Shown piece after piece: positions 39,450-49,229 of a stretch of 64,000 nucleotides of DNA (its first letter is position 1; each line of letters opens with the position of its first letter). The notes under the pieces were generated by a model. That model searched no databases, was not told the origin of the DNA, and worked only from the letters and a program-made list of their open reading frames with translations. The position numbers and the translations under genes are program-made. Location: the NCBI RefSeq assembly GCF_034314105.1, contig NZ_JAVIWJ010000001.1, positions 312,501-376,500 of the forward strand. Reading direction: 5' to 3'. The stretch comes from Pseudomonas sp. AB6. Its GTDB lineage: Bacteria > Pseudomonadota > Gammaproteobacteria > Pseudomonadales > Pseudomonadaceae.

Positions 39450-42400
39450 ATGCACCCTGCGGGTGCCCCTAATAGAATTATTTTGTACACAGCCCTTCTG
39501 TTTTGGCTGTTATGTCTAAGTCAAGTGGCGTTCGCAGCTAATAGCTTACCGTTCAGACTCGTCCCGCCCTTTGTCAACCTGACGCCGTTGTCACTCGACC
39601 CAAAAGACAGGCAGTGGTTGGATCAACGCCAGAAATTGCGTGTGGGCATCTCGATTGCTGACTACGAACCGATTGACATCACCAGTGACCGTAATCGCTA
39701 CCAAGGTATCAGCGCGGATTACCTGAGTCTGATTGGCAGTAAGCTTTCTGTCCCCATCCAGGTCGTCGGTTTCGCCCAGCGCAATGAAGCCGTTGAGGCG
39801 TTACGCAATGGCACTGTCGATATGCTCACGACGGCCAACGGCTTTGAGCGTGGGGTAAAAGCGCTTGAGTTTTCTGTTGATTACCTTCCAGACCGCTCAG
39901 TCATTGTTGGGCGAAGCAGTGACTTCACCCTGCCTTTAAAGTTGAAAGGCAAGAAAATCGTACTACTCGATGGTTACGCCGATGCTGAGGTAGTTCATCG
40001 GGTCTACCCGGCAAGTGAGGTGATTCTCGCTCCCAATCTGTTCAGTGCCCTTGAAGCACTGAGCCAAGGCGAGGTTGATGCCTTTATTGGTAACGAAGTC
40101 ATCGTGCGTGCCTACATGGCTTTGCGGCCCTATATGGGGTTGCAGATCAAATCCGAAAGTGCGTTGCCGCCTATTGGTTTTTCATTCGCTACCCGTAAGG
40201 AAGACGCCGCTCTGGTGGCGCTGATCAATCTTGCGCTGGCGAGTATCGATGATTCGGTTCGGCGCGAAGTGCTCGGACGTTGGACTACAGGTCTGGGATC
40301 GGACGTTGCCCGTCAGCGCATTAAGCTGAATACCGCTGAACAAGCCTGGATTCGAAAGCATCCCCAAGTCACGGTCGTGTCCGGGCAACATGCGCCGTAC
40401 CTTTACAAAGACTCAAACGGCCACTGGGTCGGCCTGAACGTGGACATGCTGGAGCGAATTTCACGCATGACGGGTTTGCAGTTTGTGCACAAAGAAGTGG
40501 CTTCTACCGAGGAAAGCATCAATTTGCTGCGAAGCGGTCAAGCCGATATGAGTACAACACTCGCCGAAAATAACGAACGCGAGCGATTTCTTGATTTCAC
40601 ATACTCGTTTGGAGGCAGCAACTGGGTGTTTGTTTCGCGTGAGAACGAGGCGTCACCCATTAGCCTCCAAACGTTATCGGGACGTGTCCTCGCGCTGCCC
40701 GCCCGGCATGCGTTGGAGGACTATATCCGCCGAAACTATTCAGGCATCCGGATCTACTCGGTCAACACTTACGAACAAGCGCGCAGGATGGTTGAAAACG
40801 GTCAGGCCGATGCCACGATCCAGAGCGAGGCTGGCGCTCATCTGCTTCCGCTCGCTACGCTGAAAATTGGCCGCACCGTTGAGGGTCAGTGGTCATCTGA
40901 TCGCTTCTCCGTAGTACGGACGCAACCCGAACTGCTCAGCATTCTGAATAAAGCCCTCGAAGAGTTTCCGGTGGCGGAAATGCGCGCGATTCGCATGAAA
41001 TGGTTGGGGGCAGTTGTCGTTCCGCCGCCGGTGTGGTTGCGAATTCCGGCTTGGGTCTACTGGGCTATGGCGGTCACACTTCTGTTCGGCCTGATCTCCC
41101 TGATCTGGAGCGGCCGTTTAAATGTGCAGATACAGCAGCGCCTCAAAGCCGAGGAACAACTCAACGATCAATTGGCATTCAAGCGGGCCTTGCTCGATGG
41201 TATTCCCAATCCGATCTACGTCCGTGACCTACGCGGTTGTTTGATTTCGTGTAACCGCAGCTACGAGGAAAGTTTTGGCATCAGCTTCGAGCAAATGAGC
41301 GGACGTCGCCTGATTGATGTCGAGTTAATCCCGAGCATAAGCGCCGAACAGATGCATGCCGACTACCTGAAATTGCTTGAAAACCAGCAACCGGTGTTTG
41401 CTGATCGGCGCATGGAACTGTTTGGTCGCTTGATTGATGCCTATCAATGGACCGTACCGTTCTATCGGGCTGACGGTCAATTACAGGGGTTATTAGGTGG
41501 CTGGATTGATATCACCGAGCGCAAACGACTGGAAGCTCAGCTCACTGAAGCACGGCAACTGGCTGAACAGGCTAATGAAGCCAAAAGCGTTTTTCTGACG
41601 ACCATGAGTCACGAAATTCGCACGCCGATGGGGGCGATCATTGGCTTGCTCGAACTCGAGCGCGAACTGATCTTGCAGCGCGGCGAAACACCGTCTCAAG
41701 GGCTGAATCTTGCCTGTCAGTCTGCCCATGAGCTGATCGAGCTGATTGGCGACAGTTTGGACTTGACCAAAATTGAAGCCGGCAGCATGCAATTGGCGTT
41801 GGCGGTGACTTCACTACGGCCGTTTTTTGATGGCATTTTTCGGTTGTTTAAGGTCAGTGCTCGTGAAAAGGGACTCGATGTGCGATTGGAGTTTGCCGAC
41901 CAGGCCGAGGGGGATTTTTGGGTCGACCCTCTGCGTCTGCGTCAAATCATGCACAACTTGCTGGGCAACGCCTTAAAGTTCACCCGAGAGGGGTCAGTGG
42001 TCGTGAGTGTCACGACCTCGGGCTTGCCGCAACGGCCGTGTCTGCGGGTCAGCGTAAAAGACAGTGGAGTAGGTATCGACATCGCGCAGCAATCTCAGCT
42101 GTTTCAGCCTTTCGCACAAGCCACCGACGATACGGCTGCCAAATACGGTGGGTCCGGCCTTGGTTTGAGTATCTGCAAGCAGTTGGTTGAGTTAATGGGA
42201 GGCCACGTCGGCCTCGAAAGTACCCCAGGCACAGGGACTTGCGTGACGGTTGAATTGCCCTTGGTCCGCGTGCTCATAGAGCATGATCGGGCCACCGAAA
42301 CGGATAAACATCTCGCCGCTAGCCGCTCAATTCGGATACTAATTGTTGATGACCTGTCGGCGAACCGACTGGTACTGAATCAGCAGTTAGAATTTCTCGG

Positions 42401-43040
42401 CCATGAGGTGGTATGTACCGGCGATGCAAGGTCAGCCCTTAAGCTTTGGCGACAAGAGACATTCGATGCGGTCTTTACCGACTGCAATATGCCGGTAATG
42501 AGTGGCTATGCGTTGGCCGAAAATATTCGATCGATTGAGATAGAGGAACAACGTCAGGCCTGTCCGATCATTGGTTATACCGCCAACGCCATGAGTGGGG
42601 AGCGTCAGCGCTGCGAACAGGCAGGCATGAGCCAACTATTGATCAAGCCAGTGTCGTTGAGCCGGCTGGCGCAAGTGCTAGCCGAGATTGCACCGATGCA
42701 GTCTTTTGACGTCGATACTCTGCGCAAAATGACCCAAGCCAACGACAAACAGATGCACCAACTGTTGTCAGAACTCTGGAAAAACCTGCAGCAGGAGGTG
42801 GAAGTGCTTGCGCCTGCCACCAAGACGCAGGACTGGAAGGCCCTGAGTGCCTCTGTGCACCGCTTAAAAGGTGTAGCGTGCCTTATCGATGCAGTTCCGT
42901 TGGCGAAGGCGTGTGCCAGTCTTGATGGTAGCGTAAGTCAACAGAACAACGCTTCGCTTGCCGTGCAATGGCAAACGTTGAGTTGCGCGATTGAGCAGTT
43001 GCGTGCGGATATCCAGCATCACCTGTCGCCTCCAGTTTAA
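39450..43040 (+). CDS. BvgS/RocS-like hybrid sensor histidine kinase
   Basis: A 1196-aa unorthodox hybrid kinase. Signal sequence, two periplasmic solute-binding (SBP_bac_3/Venus flytrap) domains (about 55-265 and 300-510), one membrane helix (about 535-555), PAS (about 575-690), HisKA with His721 in M-S-H-E-I-R-T-P, HATPase (N-L-L-G-N-A-L-K-F), receiver domain with Asp1011 in F-T-D-C-N-M-P, and C-terminal Hpt with His1137 in V-H-R-L-K-G. This matches RocS1/SadS, which control fimbriae and biofilm in P. aeruginosa. ATG at 39450 has AAGGA 8 bases before it; a GTG at 39435 is the alternative. The EAL gene follows. Confidence 0.9.
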   Translation: MHPAGAPNRIILYTALLFWLLCLSQVAFAANSLPFRLVPPFVNLTPLSLDPKDRQWLDQRQKLRVGISIADYEPIDITSDRNRYQGISADYLSLIGSKLSVPIQVVGFAQRNEAVEALRNGTVDMLTTANGFERGVKALEFSVDYLPDRSVIVGRSSDFTLPLKLKGKKIVLLDGYADAEVVHRVYPASEVILAPNLFSALEALSQGEVDAFIGNEVIVRAYMALRPYMGLQIKSESALPPIGFSFATRKEDAALVALINLALASIDDSVRREVLGRWTTGLGSDVARQRIKLNTAEQAWIRKHPQVTVVSGQHAPYLYKDSNGHWVGLNVDMLERISRMTGLQFVHKEVASTEESINLLRSGQADMSTTLAENNERERFLDFTYSFGGSNWVFVSRENEASPISLQTLSGRVLALPARHALEDYIRRNYSGIRIYSVNTYEQARRMVENGQADATIQSEAGAHLLPLATLKIGRTVEGQWSSDRFSVVRTQPELLSILNKALEEFPVAEMRAIRMKWLGAVVVPPPVWLRIPAWVYWAMAVTLLFGLISLIWSGRLNVQIQQRLKAEEQLNDQLAFKRALLDGIPNPIYVRDLRGCLISCNRSYEESFGISFEQMSGRRLIDVELIPSISAEQMHADYLKLLENQQPVFADRRMELFGRLIDAYQWTVPFYRADGQLQGLLGGWIDITERKRLEAQLTEARQLAEQANEAKSVFLTTMSHEIRTPMGAIIGLLELERELILQRGETPSQGLNLACQSAHELIELIGDSLDLTKIEAGSMQLALAVTSLRPFFDGIFRLFKVSAREKGLDVRLEFADQAEGDFWVDPLRLRQIMHNLLGNALKFTREGSVVVSVTTSGLPQRPCLRVSVKDSGVGIDIAQQSQLFQPFAQATDDTAAKYGGSGLGLSICKQLVELMGGHVGLESTPGTGTCVTVELPLVRVLIEHDRATETDKHLAASRSIRILIVDDLSANRLVLNQQLEFLGHEVVCTGDARSALKLWRQETFDAVFTDCNMPVMSGYALAENIRSIEIEEQRQACPIIGYTANAMSGERQRCEQAGMSQLLIKPVSLSRLAQVLAEIAPMQSFDVDTLRKMTQANDKQMHQLLSELWKNLQQEVEVLAPATKTQDWKALSASVHRLKGVACLIDAVPLAKACASLDGSVSQQNNASLAVQWQTLSCAIEQLRADIQHHLSPPV

Positions 43041-43125
43041 GACATGTCTTATTGGGAACAGATGCTGACCACTTTAAAGTGCAGAGACCGTTGGCTAAAA
43101 CTGCTCTGACCCGGGAGGCGAAATT

Positions 43126-44379
43126 GTGCGCTCACTTAATGTTTTGATACTTGAAGACAATGCATTTCAACTGATGGCGCTGCATCAAATGCTCAACGCA
43201 AATCAGGTGTTCAATGTCATGACGGCTCACAGCGTTGCCGATGCGCGGCAATCATTGGCTAATCGCGGCGATGTCGATATTGCTATCTGTGATTTGCAAA
43301 TGGAGGGTGCGGACGGGCTTGAGATGATTCGATACCTCGCCGAAGGTCAGCGCGCTCGCGCGATTATTATCCTTAGCAGCAGTGATAGAAGCGTACTCGA
43401 CGGTGCGGCCTATCTAGCGCGGCAGCAGGGCCTGTGGGTTTTAGGCAGCCTGCAAAAGCCAGCGTCCGCTGCGGTGCTTCGGGAATTGCTTGAGTCTTAC
43501 TGCGCCGGCCGACAGGCTCTCGAGCCGTTACCTCTGTCTCCCGGTTGCGCCGTGTTTTCTTTGGAAGAACTGCACCCACTGGCACCCGGTCAGCATATTC
43601 GCGAAATTGATGTTGTCGAGCAGTGGACCGCCCACTACCAACCTAAAGTCAATATTGGAGGTGATGTGCTTGGCGTCGAAGCGTTGATTCGCTGGCAGCA
43701 TCCCCGTCATGGCTTGTTGTCGCCGGGCAGCTTCATGGCCGCCGTCGAGGGCGCGGGGCTTATCGTGCCGCTGACCTGGCGCATGCTGGAGTTGGCATTG
43801 AAATTATCTTCCAAGGTTATGCAGGCAACTGGCAGCGCATTGCCCGTTGCGGTGAATATTGCGCCGACAATGCTTAATGAAGCAGATTTTGTTGAAGGCG
43901 TCGGCGCACTTCTGTCACGACTGGATTTACCGGCCAGCGTCCTCACTCTTGAGATCGTAGAAAGCTCAGCGCTGCAAACCACTACTGCGCAGCTGGAAGG
44001 CTTGCTGCGCTTGCGCATGCGGGGCTGCACTTTGTCTATCGATGACTTTGGGACGGGCGCATCGAATATTCAGCGCCTGCTTCAATTGCCGTTCTCGGAG
44101 TTGAAGATTCCGGCCGAATTCATACGCGGTATGGCCGAAGATGCCCGCAAAGCTGCCGTAGTAGCGGGTGCTTGGGTGATGGCGCGCGAGATGCAAATGG
44201 AGGTGGTAGTAGAGGGCGTGGAGACAACTTGTGATTATGAGGCGGTCAAGGCATTAGGCAGTCCGATGTTGCAGGGATATTTCGTGGCTAAACCTATGAA
44301 CGAGGCGGACCTGTTTGGCTGGATGGCAGGGCGTTCCAGCGTTGATTTCAAGTCAAACCATGTTCCTGCAAATAAATAA
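43126..44379 (+). CDS. Response regulator with EAL phosphodiesterase domain (RocR-like)
   Basis: A 417-aa REC-EAL protein. The receiver domain (1-125) has phospho-Asp56 in I-C-D-L-Q-M-E-G. The EAL domain (about 165-405) keeps E-A-L at 185-187, E-I-V-E-S, D-D-F-G-T-G, L-K-I and V-E-G-V-E, so it should hydrolyse cyclic-di-GMP. The usual Y-S after the D-D-F-G-T-G loop reads A-S. RocR/SadR of P. aeruginosa has the same layout and antagonises the DNA-binding regulator of its locus. GTG start with GGGAGG upstream. Its 3' end overlaps the convergent LuxR gene by 32 bases. Confidence 0.9.
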   Translation: MRSLNVLILEDNAFQLMALHQMLNANQVFNVMTAHSVADARQSLANRGDVDIAICDLQMEGADGLEMIRYLAEGQRARAIIILSSSDRSVLDGAAYLARQQGLWVLGSLQKPASAAVLRELLESYCAGRQALEPLPLSPGCAVFSLEELHPLAPGQHIREIDVVEQWTAHYQPKVNIGGDVLGVEALIRWQHPRHGLLSPGSFMAAVEGAGLIVPLTWRMLELALKLSSKVMQATGSALPVAVNIAPTMLNEADFVEGVGALLSRLDLPASVLTLEIVESSALQTTTAQLEGLLRLRMRGCTLSIDDFGTGASNIQRLLQLPFSELKIPAEFIRGMAEDARKAAVVAGAWVMAREMQMEVVVEGVETTCDYEAVKALGSPMLQGYFVAKPMNEADLFGWMAGRSSVDFKSNHVPANK

Positions 44380-45010
44380 ACAATCCTGCATCATTGCTAA
44401 GCCCTAATTTGCGCATGGCGCTAACTTTATGTGCGCTCACGGTTTGCTTGCTACGGTTGAATTGCGCGGCAATCTCACCTACTGAGCGACCGGCCCCTAG
44501 CAGGCGGAGTACCTCTGACTCCTTGGGGGATAGGTGTTGGTGGGCGATCAATGTGTCCGAGCCGTAATCACCCGCGTCAAGTAGCGTTTTGGCGACCGAT
44601 GCTGCGACGTACTGCTTGCCCTGATGGATGCACTCGATCGCAGCGGGCAATTCCCCCGCCAAGCTTGCCTTGCTCAAAAGTGCCGTGACACCTGACGCTA
44701 GGATCGAGCGAAACAGCCCTGCATTATTGAGCATAGTCACGACGACGATGGGCAGCTGTGGGTAATCACGGCGAACCCGCTCCAGCAATATTAGCCCGTC
44801 GTTCTGCAGATCGATGGGCATCATGAAGTCGGTCACCAGTACATCACAGGGGTGATTTTTCAGTGCCTCGGCGAGCGCCGATGGCGAGTCGGCCTCGGCG
44901 ATTACGGTGGCATGGCTGTGTTGCTCAAGCACAACCCTCAACCCGATCAGGAAAATAGGATGATCGTCGGCCAGAATGACGCGCAACGGTTTGGCAGGAG
45001 CGGCGTTCAA
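44348..45010 (-). CDS. LuxR-family response regulator (RocA/BvgA-like)
   Basis: A 220-aa NarL/FixJ-type regulator. Receiver domain with D15-D16 acidic pair and phospho-Asp61 in V-T-D-F-M-M-P, Thr/Lys switch region, and C-terminal LuxR helix-turn-helix (L-S-P-K-E-S-E-V-L-R-L-L, then N-R-S-K-Q-T-V-S-A-H-K). It likely receives phosphate from the Hpt of the neighbouring BvgS-like kinase and acts as the DNA-binding output. Converges on and overlaps the EAL gene, an arrangement that may allow mutual transcript interference. Confidence 0.9.
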   Translation of the reverse strand: MNAAPAKPLRVILADDHPIFLIGLRVVLEQHSHATVIAEADSPSALAEALKNHPCDVLVTDFMMPIDLQNDGLILLERVRRDYPQLPIVVVTMLNNAGLFRSILASGVTALLSKASLAGELPAAIECIHQGKQYVAASVAKTLLDAGDYGSDTLIAHQHLSPKESEVLRLLGAGRSVGEIAAQFNRSKQTVSAHKVSAMRKLGLSNDAGLFIYLQEHGLT

Positions 45011-45183
45011 TATTGGGGTCCTTTATAAGAGATATCTGCCGTTGTTTTTTATCTGTCATCTTCGGCAGGCATGCTCAGGCGTCTGGTAGCGGGCAATCAC
45101 CCCACTCAGGTGAGAAGAACTTTCTTATCGAACGGATGGTCATTGATAAGCACCTTGCATTCAAACTATCGAGTGGTGACCAG

Positions 45184-45480
45184 ATGGAAAATATCAGCTT
45201 ATTGCTGAGTGAAGCCCTGACACCTTATCAGGCAAACCTAGGGCCAGCGGGCGCGAATGGCGAACGCGTCGTCACTTTGAAAAATGCGGCAGGTGCGATT
45301 GTGATCGAACGCACACTTTGCGTGGCGCAGCTTTGTGACAAACGGCAACTGACGGATGTGGTAGATGGTTTTCACCGGGATCTACTGATTGCTGAAGGCC
45401 GAATTGAACCTTGCGTCATCGCAGCCATGCGGTATGCGACGTCTACTCAGGTTTTTACTTCGTTGCAGGCTTTTAATTGA
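45184..45480 (+). CDS. DUF3509-like small protein
   Basis: A 98-aa acidic protein whose pattern (L-x-x-Q-L-x-D-K-R-Q-L followed by H-R-D-L-L-I-A-E-G-R-I) resembles the Pseudomonas-specific DUF3509 family, function unknown. The open frame extends to 45013, but those codons overlap the promoter region of the divergent LuxR gene. M-E-N-I-S-L-L fits the family length, with M-V-I-D-K-H at 45136 as alternative. Ends before a strong terminator. Confidence 0.6.
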   Translation: MENISLLLSEALTPYQANLGPAGANGERVVTLKNAAGAIVIERTLCVAQLCDKRQLTDVVDGFHRDLLIAEGRIEPCVIAAMRYATSTQVFTSLQAFN

Positions 45481-45591
45481 TTGTTCGGGAACCTTTTTCG
45501 CGCCGAGTGCTCTGATTAATTACGGCAGGTTCAAGCATTGTGCTCCGGTGATTGATACCTGCCGTACTGGTCCTGAGGGATCACGGTTTGA

Positions 45592-45627
45592 CCCCGAGTG
45601 AGTGCCCCACTGCTCGGGGTTTCTTTT
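45592..45627 (+). terminator. Rho-independent terminator
   Basis: CCCCGAG (45592-45598) pairs with CTCGGGG (45613-45619) around a 14-base loop, followed by TTTCTTTT. It lies about 110 bases after the DUF3509-like gene and before the convergent binding-protein gene. Confidence 0.8.
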
Positions 45628-45675
45628 GCCTGAAATTCGGCCAATGAGTCTGATTACTGCAATGAACTCTTCCCC

Positions 45676-46557
45676 TTATGGGCTTTCAAAAAATGCCTTG
45701 GCGTCTTCCAGGTACGCCAAGCGGGAGTTGGGGTCTAGCCAGTCGGCGTAGAAGTCGATGAGTTTGGTTTGACGCAGGACACGCATTTTGCGGTTGATGA
45801 TTTCCATCGCGTCGCGCCCTTGGGCCGTATCCGAGCAACCAATATGGGCGAACTGATATTTAGCCGTGCCCATGATCGGGTAGAACTTTAGATCGTTGGG
45901 GTCGATATCTTCTTGCGTCGCAGTGAATCGTGCCTCAGGCCAGTAACTGATTAGCGCACGCAATCTGCCCACGCGCTCCATCTGTAACAGGCTGCCAACA
46001 GCGTCATTGCCATAGTGCCGGCTGACCGCATCATTTGGTGCGGCCTGAAGTATTTGATCGATCACCGGGCCATAGCTTCGCTCTGCGACGATTCCGAGCT
46101 TGATTTGTCGACTTGCCAACAGCGCCGCTAGATCGACCTGACCCTCCTTGATGAAAGGGCTTACGCGACTGAAGTCATTGCGGCGAATAACTATGCCATT
46201 ACTGATCACTGCGTAGGTTGGGATCGAAAATACAATGGTTTTAGCGCGCTCAGCGGTCCACAGCAATGTCGGGTCACAGGTAAACGACGGTTCATTGAGC
46301 ATCTGTATCCCCCGGGCCCGATTTACACGCAACATTAAATGATCGTACTCAGGCATCCCGGCTATCAGCAAAGGCATTAGCTTATCAATAGCGCCTTGTC
46401 CCTCTTGGGGGCCTGAGCTAATGGTCAAAGGGGGAAAGTCTCGCAGTAACCACATAATTGTGTCTTTCGCCATACCAATGCGCGGAACGCATAAAAGCAT
46501 CAGCGTGATCAGCGCTACCTTTGCGTAGGTTCTGGTAAGTAGTAAGCGGCAGGTCAT
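45676..46557 (-). CDS. Periplasmic substrate-binding-like protein (TIGR02285 family)
   Basis: A 293-aa exported protein with a signal peptide (hydrophobic segment about 13-28, then G-M-A-K). W-L-L-R-D-F-P-P-L near residue 36 is typical of the TIGR02285 group, related to SBP_bac_3 amino-acid-binding proteins but without transporter partners. No permease or ATPase lies nearby. It sits 3' to a sensor kinase that itself has two binding domains of the same broad fold, so it may present a ligand; this is speculative. Confidence 0.75.
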   Translation of the reverse strand: MTCRLLLTRTYAKVALITLMLLCVPRIGMAKDTIMWLLRDFPPLTISSGPQEGQGAIDKLMPLLIAGMPEYDHLMLRVNRARGIQMLNEPSFTCDPTLLWTAERAKTIVFSIPTYAVISNGIVIRRNDFSRVSPFIKEGQVDLAALLASRQIKLGIVAERSYGPVIDQILQAAPNDAVSRHYGNDAVGSLLQMERVGRLRALISYWPEARFTATQEDIDPNDLKFYPIMGTAKYQFAHIGCSDTAQGRDAMEIINRKMRVLRQTKLIDFYADWLDPNSRLAYLEDAKAFFESP

Positions 46558-46796
46558 TCGCTGAATCCATCCGCAAAAAAAAGTGACTGAATTATAGCGC
46601 CATTTAGCTGGCGTTCTGCTTGTCTAGATTAAAATCTGCCTTCCGCTGTCTCTGCCTCAAGCAACGTACCTGCTGAGTTCGGCCCAACGTGCTCATAAAT
46701 AGAGGTGTTCCCAAGTCGTTGGCAGACCATCGTCGTCGTTGAAGAGGTCAGCATCGGGTAGACTTGTCGCCTTTCCCCGTATCTAGAAGCCCGTCC

Positions 46797-47339
46797 ATGG
46801 CCCAGCCGTCCACGACCTACAAATTCGAACTCAACCTCACCGACCTTGATCGTGGCGTGTATGAGAGCGTTAAACAGACTATCGCCCGGCATCCTTCGGA
46901 AACCGAAGAACGTATGACCGTGCGTTTGCTCGCCTATGCCTTTTGGTACAACGAGCAGCTGTCATTTGGCCGTGGTCTGTCAGAAGTAGACGAACCAGCG
47001 CTGTGGGAAAAAAGCCTAGATGATCGCGTTTTACACTGGATCGAAGTCGGTCAGCCTGACGCAGATCGGTTGACCTGGTCTTCGCGGCGAACCGAACGCA
47101 CCAGTTTGCTGGCGTACGGCAGCTTGCGCGTTTGGGAAACCAAGGTGATTCCGGTTGCGAAAAACCTGAAAAACGTGAATATCGCCGCTGTGCCGCAAGA
47201 CATTCTGGAAGTACTGGCCAAGGACATGCCACGGGTTATCAAGTGGGACGTGATGATCAGCGAAGGGACTATTTTCGTCACCGACGACCGCGGCCAGCAC
47301 GAAGTTCAGCTGCAATGGCTTACCGGTGAGCGCGACTGA
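46797..47339 (+). CDS. yaeQ: YaeQ family protein
   Basis: A 180-aa protein of the YaeQ family, which has a PD-(D/E)XK nuclease-like fold. The N-terminal T-Y-K-F-E-L-N-L-T-D and central A-L-W-E-K-S-L-D-D-R-V-L-H-W-I-E-V-G-Q-P-D match well. E. coli YaeQ was linked to RfaH suppression, but function is unclear. Start M-A-Q-P-S is chosen by family length; 11 upstream codons are open. recJ follows 62 bases downstream. Confidence 0.9.
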   Translation: MAQPSTTYKFELNLTDLDRGVYESVKQTIARHPSETEERMTVRLLAYAFWYNEQLSFGRGLSEVDEPALWEKSLDDRVLHWIEVGQPDADRLTWSSRRTERTSLLAYGSLRVWETKVIPVAKNLKNVNIAAVPQDILEVLAKDMPRVIKWDVMISEGTIFVTDDRGQHEVQLQWLTGERD

Positions 47340-47401
47340 TTAGCGCCGTCTCTGACTGCCCGGCCAGCATGGTCAAAAAGTAAAACATCAGCGGAAACCG
47401 A

Positions 47402-49117
47402 ATGCGTATCGAAGCTCGCCTGTTGCCTGACACCTTGCCATTCCTTGGCGACCTGCCACCCTTGTTGACCCGTCTATATGCCGCACGCGGCGTGGTGTCC
47501 GAGGTGGAGCTGGACAAGAGTCTGGCGCGGCTGATCCCGTATCAGCAACTCAAGGGTATTGATGCGGCGGTCGATCTGCTGGTTATTGCGCTGAAAGAGC
47601 GCCAGCGCATTCTGATCGTTGGCGACTTCGATGCTGACGGAGCAACCGCCAGCGCCGTGGGCGTGTTGGGGCTGCGTCTGTTCGGCGCGGCTCATGTCGA
47701 TTATCTGGTGCCCAATCGATTTGAATATGGTTACGGCCTGACCCCGGAAATCGTCGCGGTCGCACTTCAGCGTCAGCCGCAATTGTTGATTACCGTGGAC
47801 AACGGCATCTCCAGCGTCGAGGGTGTGGCGACGGCCAAAGCGGCGGGGTTGACGGTACTGGTCACCGATCACCACTTGCCCGGCCGTGAATTACCGGCTG
47901 CCGATGCCATCGTCAACCCGAATCAGCCCGGTTGTGAGTTTTCCAGCAAAGCCCTCGCGGGTGTCGGCGTTATCTTCTACGTGTTGATGGCCTTACGCGC
48001 TCGTTTGCGTGACACCGGTTATTTCCAGGCCCACCAACAGACTCAGCCGAACCTCGGTGACCTGCTGGATTTGGTCGCGTTGGGCAGCGTTGCCGACGTC
48101 GTGCCGCTGGACGCCAACAACCGCATTCTGGTGCATCAAGGTTTGTTGCGAATTCGTGCGGGTCGCGCGCGGCCGGGGCTCAAAGCGATTCTCGAGGTCG
48201 CACGTCGTGAAGCCTCACGCATTACGTCCACCGACCTGGGCTTCATCATTGGTCCGCGCTTGAACGCGGCGGGGCGTCTGGATGACATGAGTCTGGGCAT
48301 TGAATGCCTGCTCTGCGAAGACGAAACCCTGGCCCGTGAAATGGCCACGCAGCTTGATGATTTGAACCAGGACCGCAAATCCATCGAGCAAGGCATGCAG
48401 CGCGAGGCACTGGCCCAACTCAAGGACTTGCCGTTGGAGTCAATGCCGTTCGGTTTATGCTTATTCGAAGCCGATTGGCACCAAGGGGTGATTGGCATCC
48501 TCGCTTCGCGCATGAAGGAACGTTATCACCGTCCAACCATTGCCTTCGCCAGTGCGGGGGAGGGTGTGCTTAAAGGCTCAGCGCGTTCGGTGCCCGGCTT
48601 CCACATTCGCGATGCACTAGACGCGGTTGCCGCCAAACACCCAGAACTGATCAGCAAGTTCGGAGGCCATGCAATGGCGGCCGGCTTGTCATTGCCAGAA
48701 GCGAACTTCCCCGCCTTTGCCGAGGCTTTTGACGTTGAAGTCCGTCGCCAATTAGATGAAGAAGACCTGACCGGGCGACTGCTGTCTGATGGCACGCTGG
48801 CGGTGGAAGAGTTTCACCTGGAACTGGCTCGCGCCTTGCGTAACGCCGGTCCTTGGGGCCAGCACTTCCCCGAGCCACTGTTCCACGGCGTATTCCAACT
48901 GGTCGAACAACGCATCGTCGGTGATCGACATTTAAAAATGGTGCTAAAAAGCGAATGCGGGTCGCTGAAGCTCGACGGTATCGCCTTTGGTGTTGATCGT
49001 GAGATCTGGCCCAATCCAACCATTCGTTGGGTGGAGTTAGCCTACAGACTCGACCTAAATGAGTTTCGAGGTAATGAAACAGTTCAATTGATGGTTGCGC
49101 ACATCGCTCCGCGTTAG
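47402..49117 (+). CDS. recJ: Single-stranded-DNA-specific exonuclease RecJ
   Basis: 5'-3' exonuclease in RecF-pathway recombination, mismatch and base-excision repair. The 571-aa protein has the DHH phosphoesterase motifs G-D-F-D-A-D-G-A, D-N-G-I-S-S and T-D-H-H, the DHHA1 domain with F-G-G-H-A-M-A-A-G, and the C-terminal OB fold. Normal length. Upstream of the xenobiotic reductase gene, a conserved Pseudomonas order. Confidence 0.96.
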   Translation: MRIEARLLPDTLPFLGDLPPLLTRLYAARGVVSEVELDKSLARLIPYQQLKGIDAAVDLLVIALKERQRILIVGDFDADGATASAVGVLGLRLFGAAHVDYLVPNRFEYGYGLTPEIVAVALQRQPQLLITVDNGISSVEGVATAKAAGLTVLVTDHHLPGRELPAADAIVNPNQPGCEFSSKALAGVGVIFYVLMALRARLRDTGYFQAHQQTQPNLGDLLDLVALGSVADVVPLDANNRILVHQGLLRIRAGRARPGLKAILEVARREASRITSTDLGFIIGPRLNAAGRLDDMSLGIECLLCEDETLAREMATQLDDLNQDRKSIEQGMQREALAQLKDLPLESMPFGLCLFEADWHQGVIGILASRMKERYHRPTIAFASAGEGVLKGSARSVPGFHIRDALDAVAAKHPELISKFGGHAMAAGLSLPEANFPAFAEAFDVEVRRQLDEEDLTGRLLSDGTLAVEEFHLELARALRNAGPWGQHFPEPLFHGVFQLVEQRIVGDRHLKMVLKSECGSLKLDGIAFGVDREIWPNPTIRWVELAYRLDLNEFRGNETVQLMVAHIAPR

Positions 49118-49229
49118 AGCAGGCAAGTAGGCAGGGGTACGAACCCTCGCTACCTCGGGTTGTCTACTAGGCTCTAAGCACGATCGAGAACGTTAATTAG
49201 AGTCTGGAAGTTTAACTTGAGAGGTGCCC

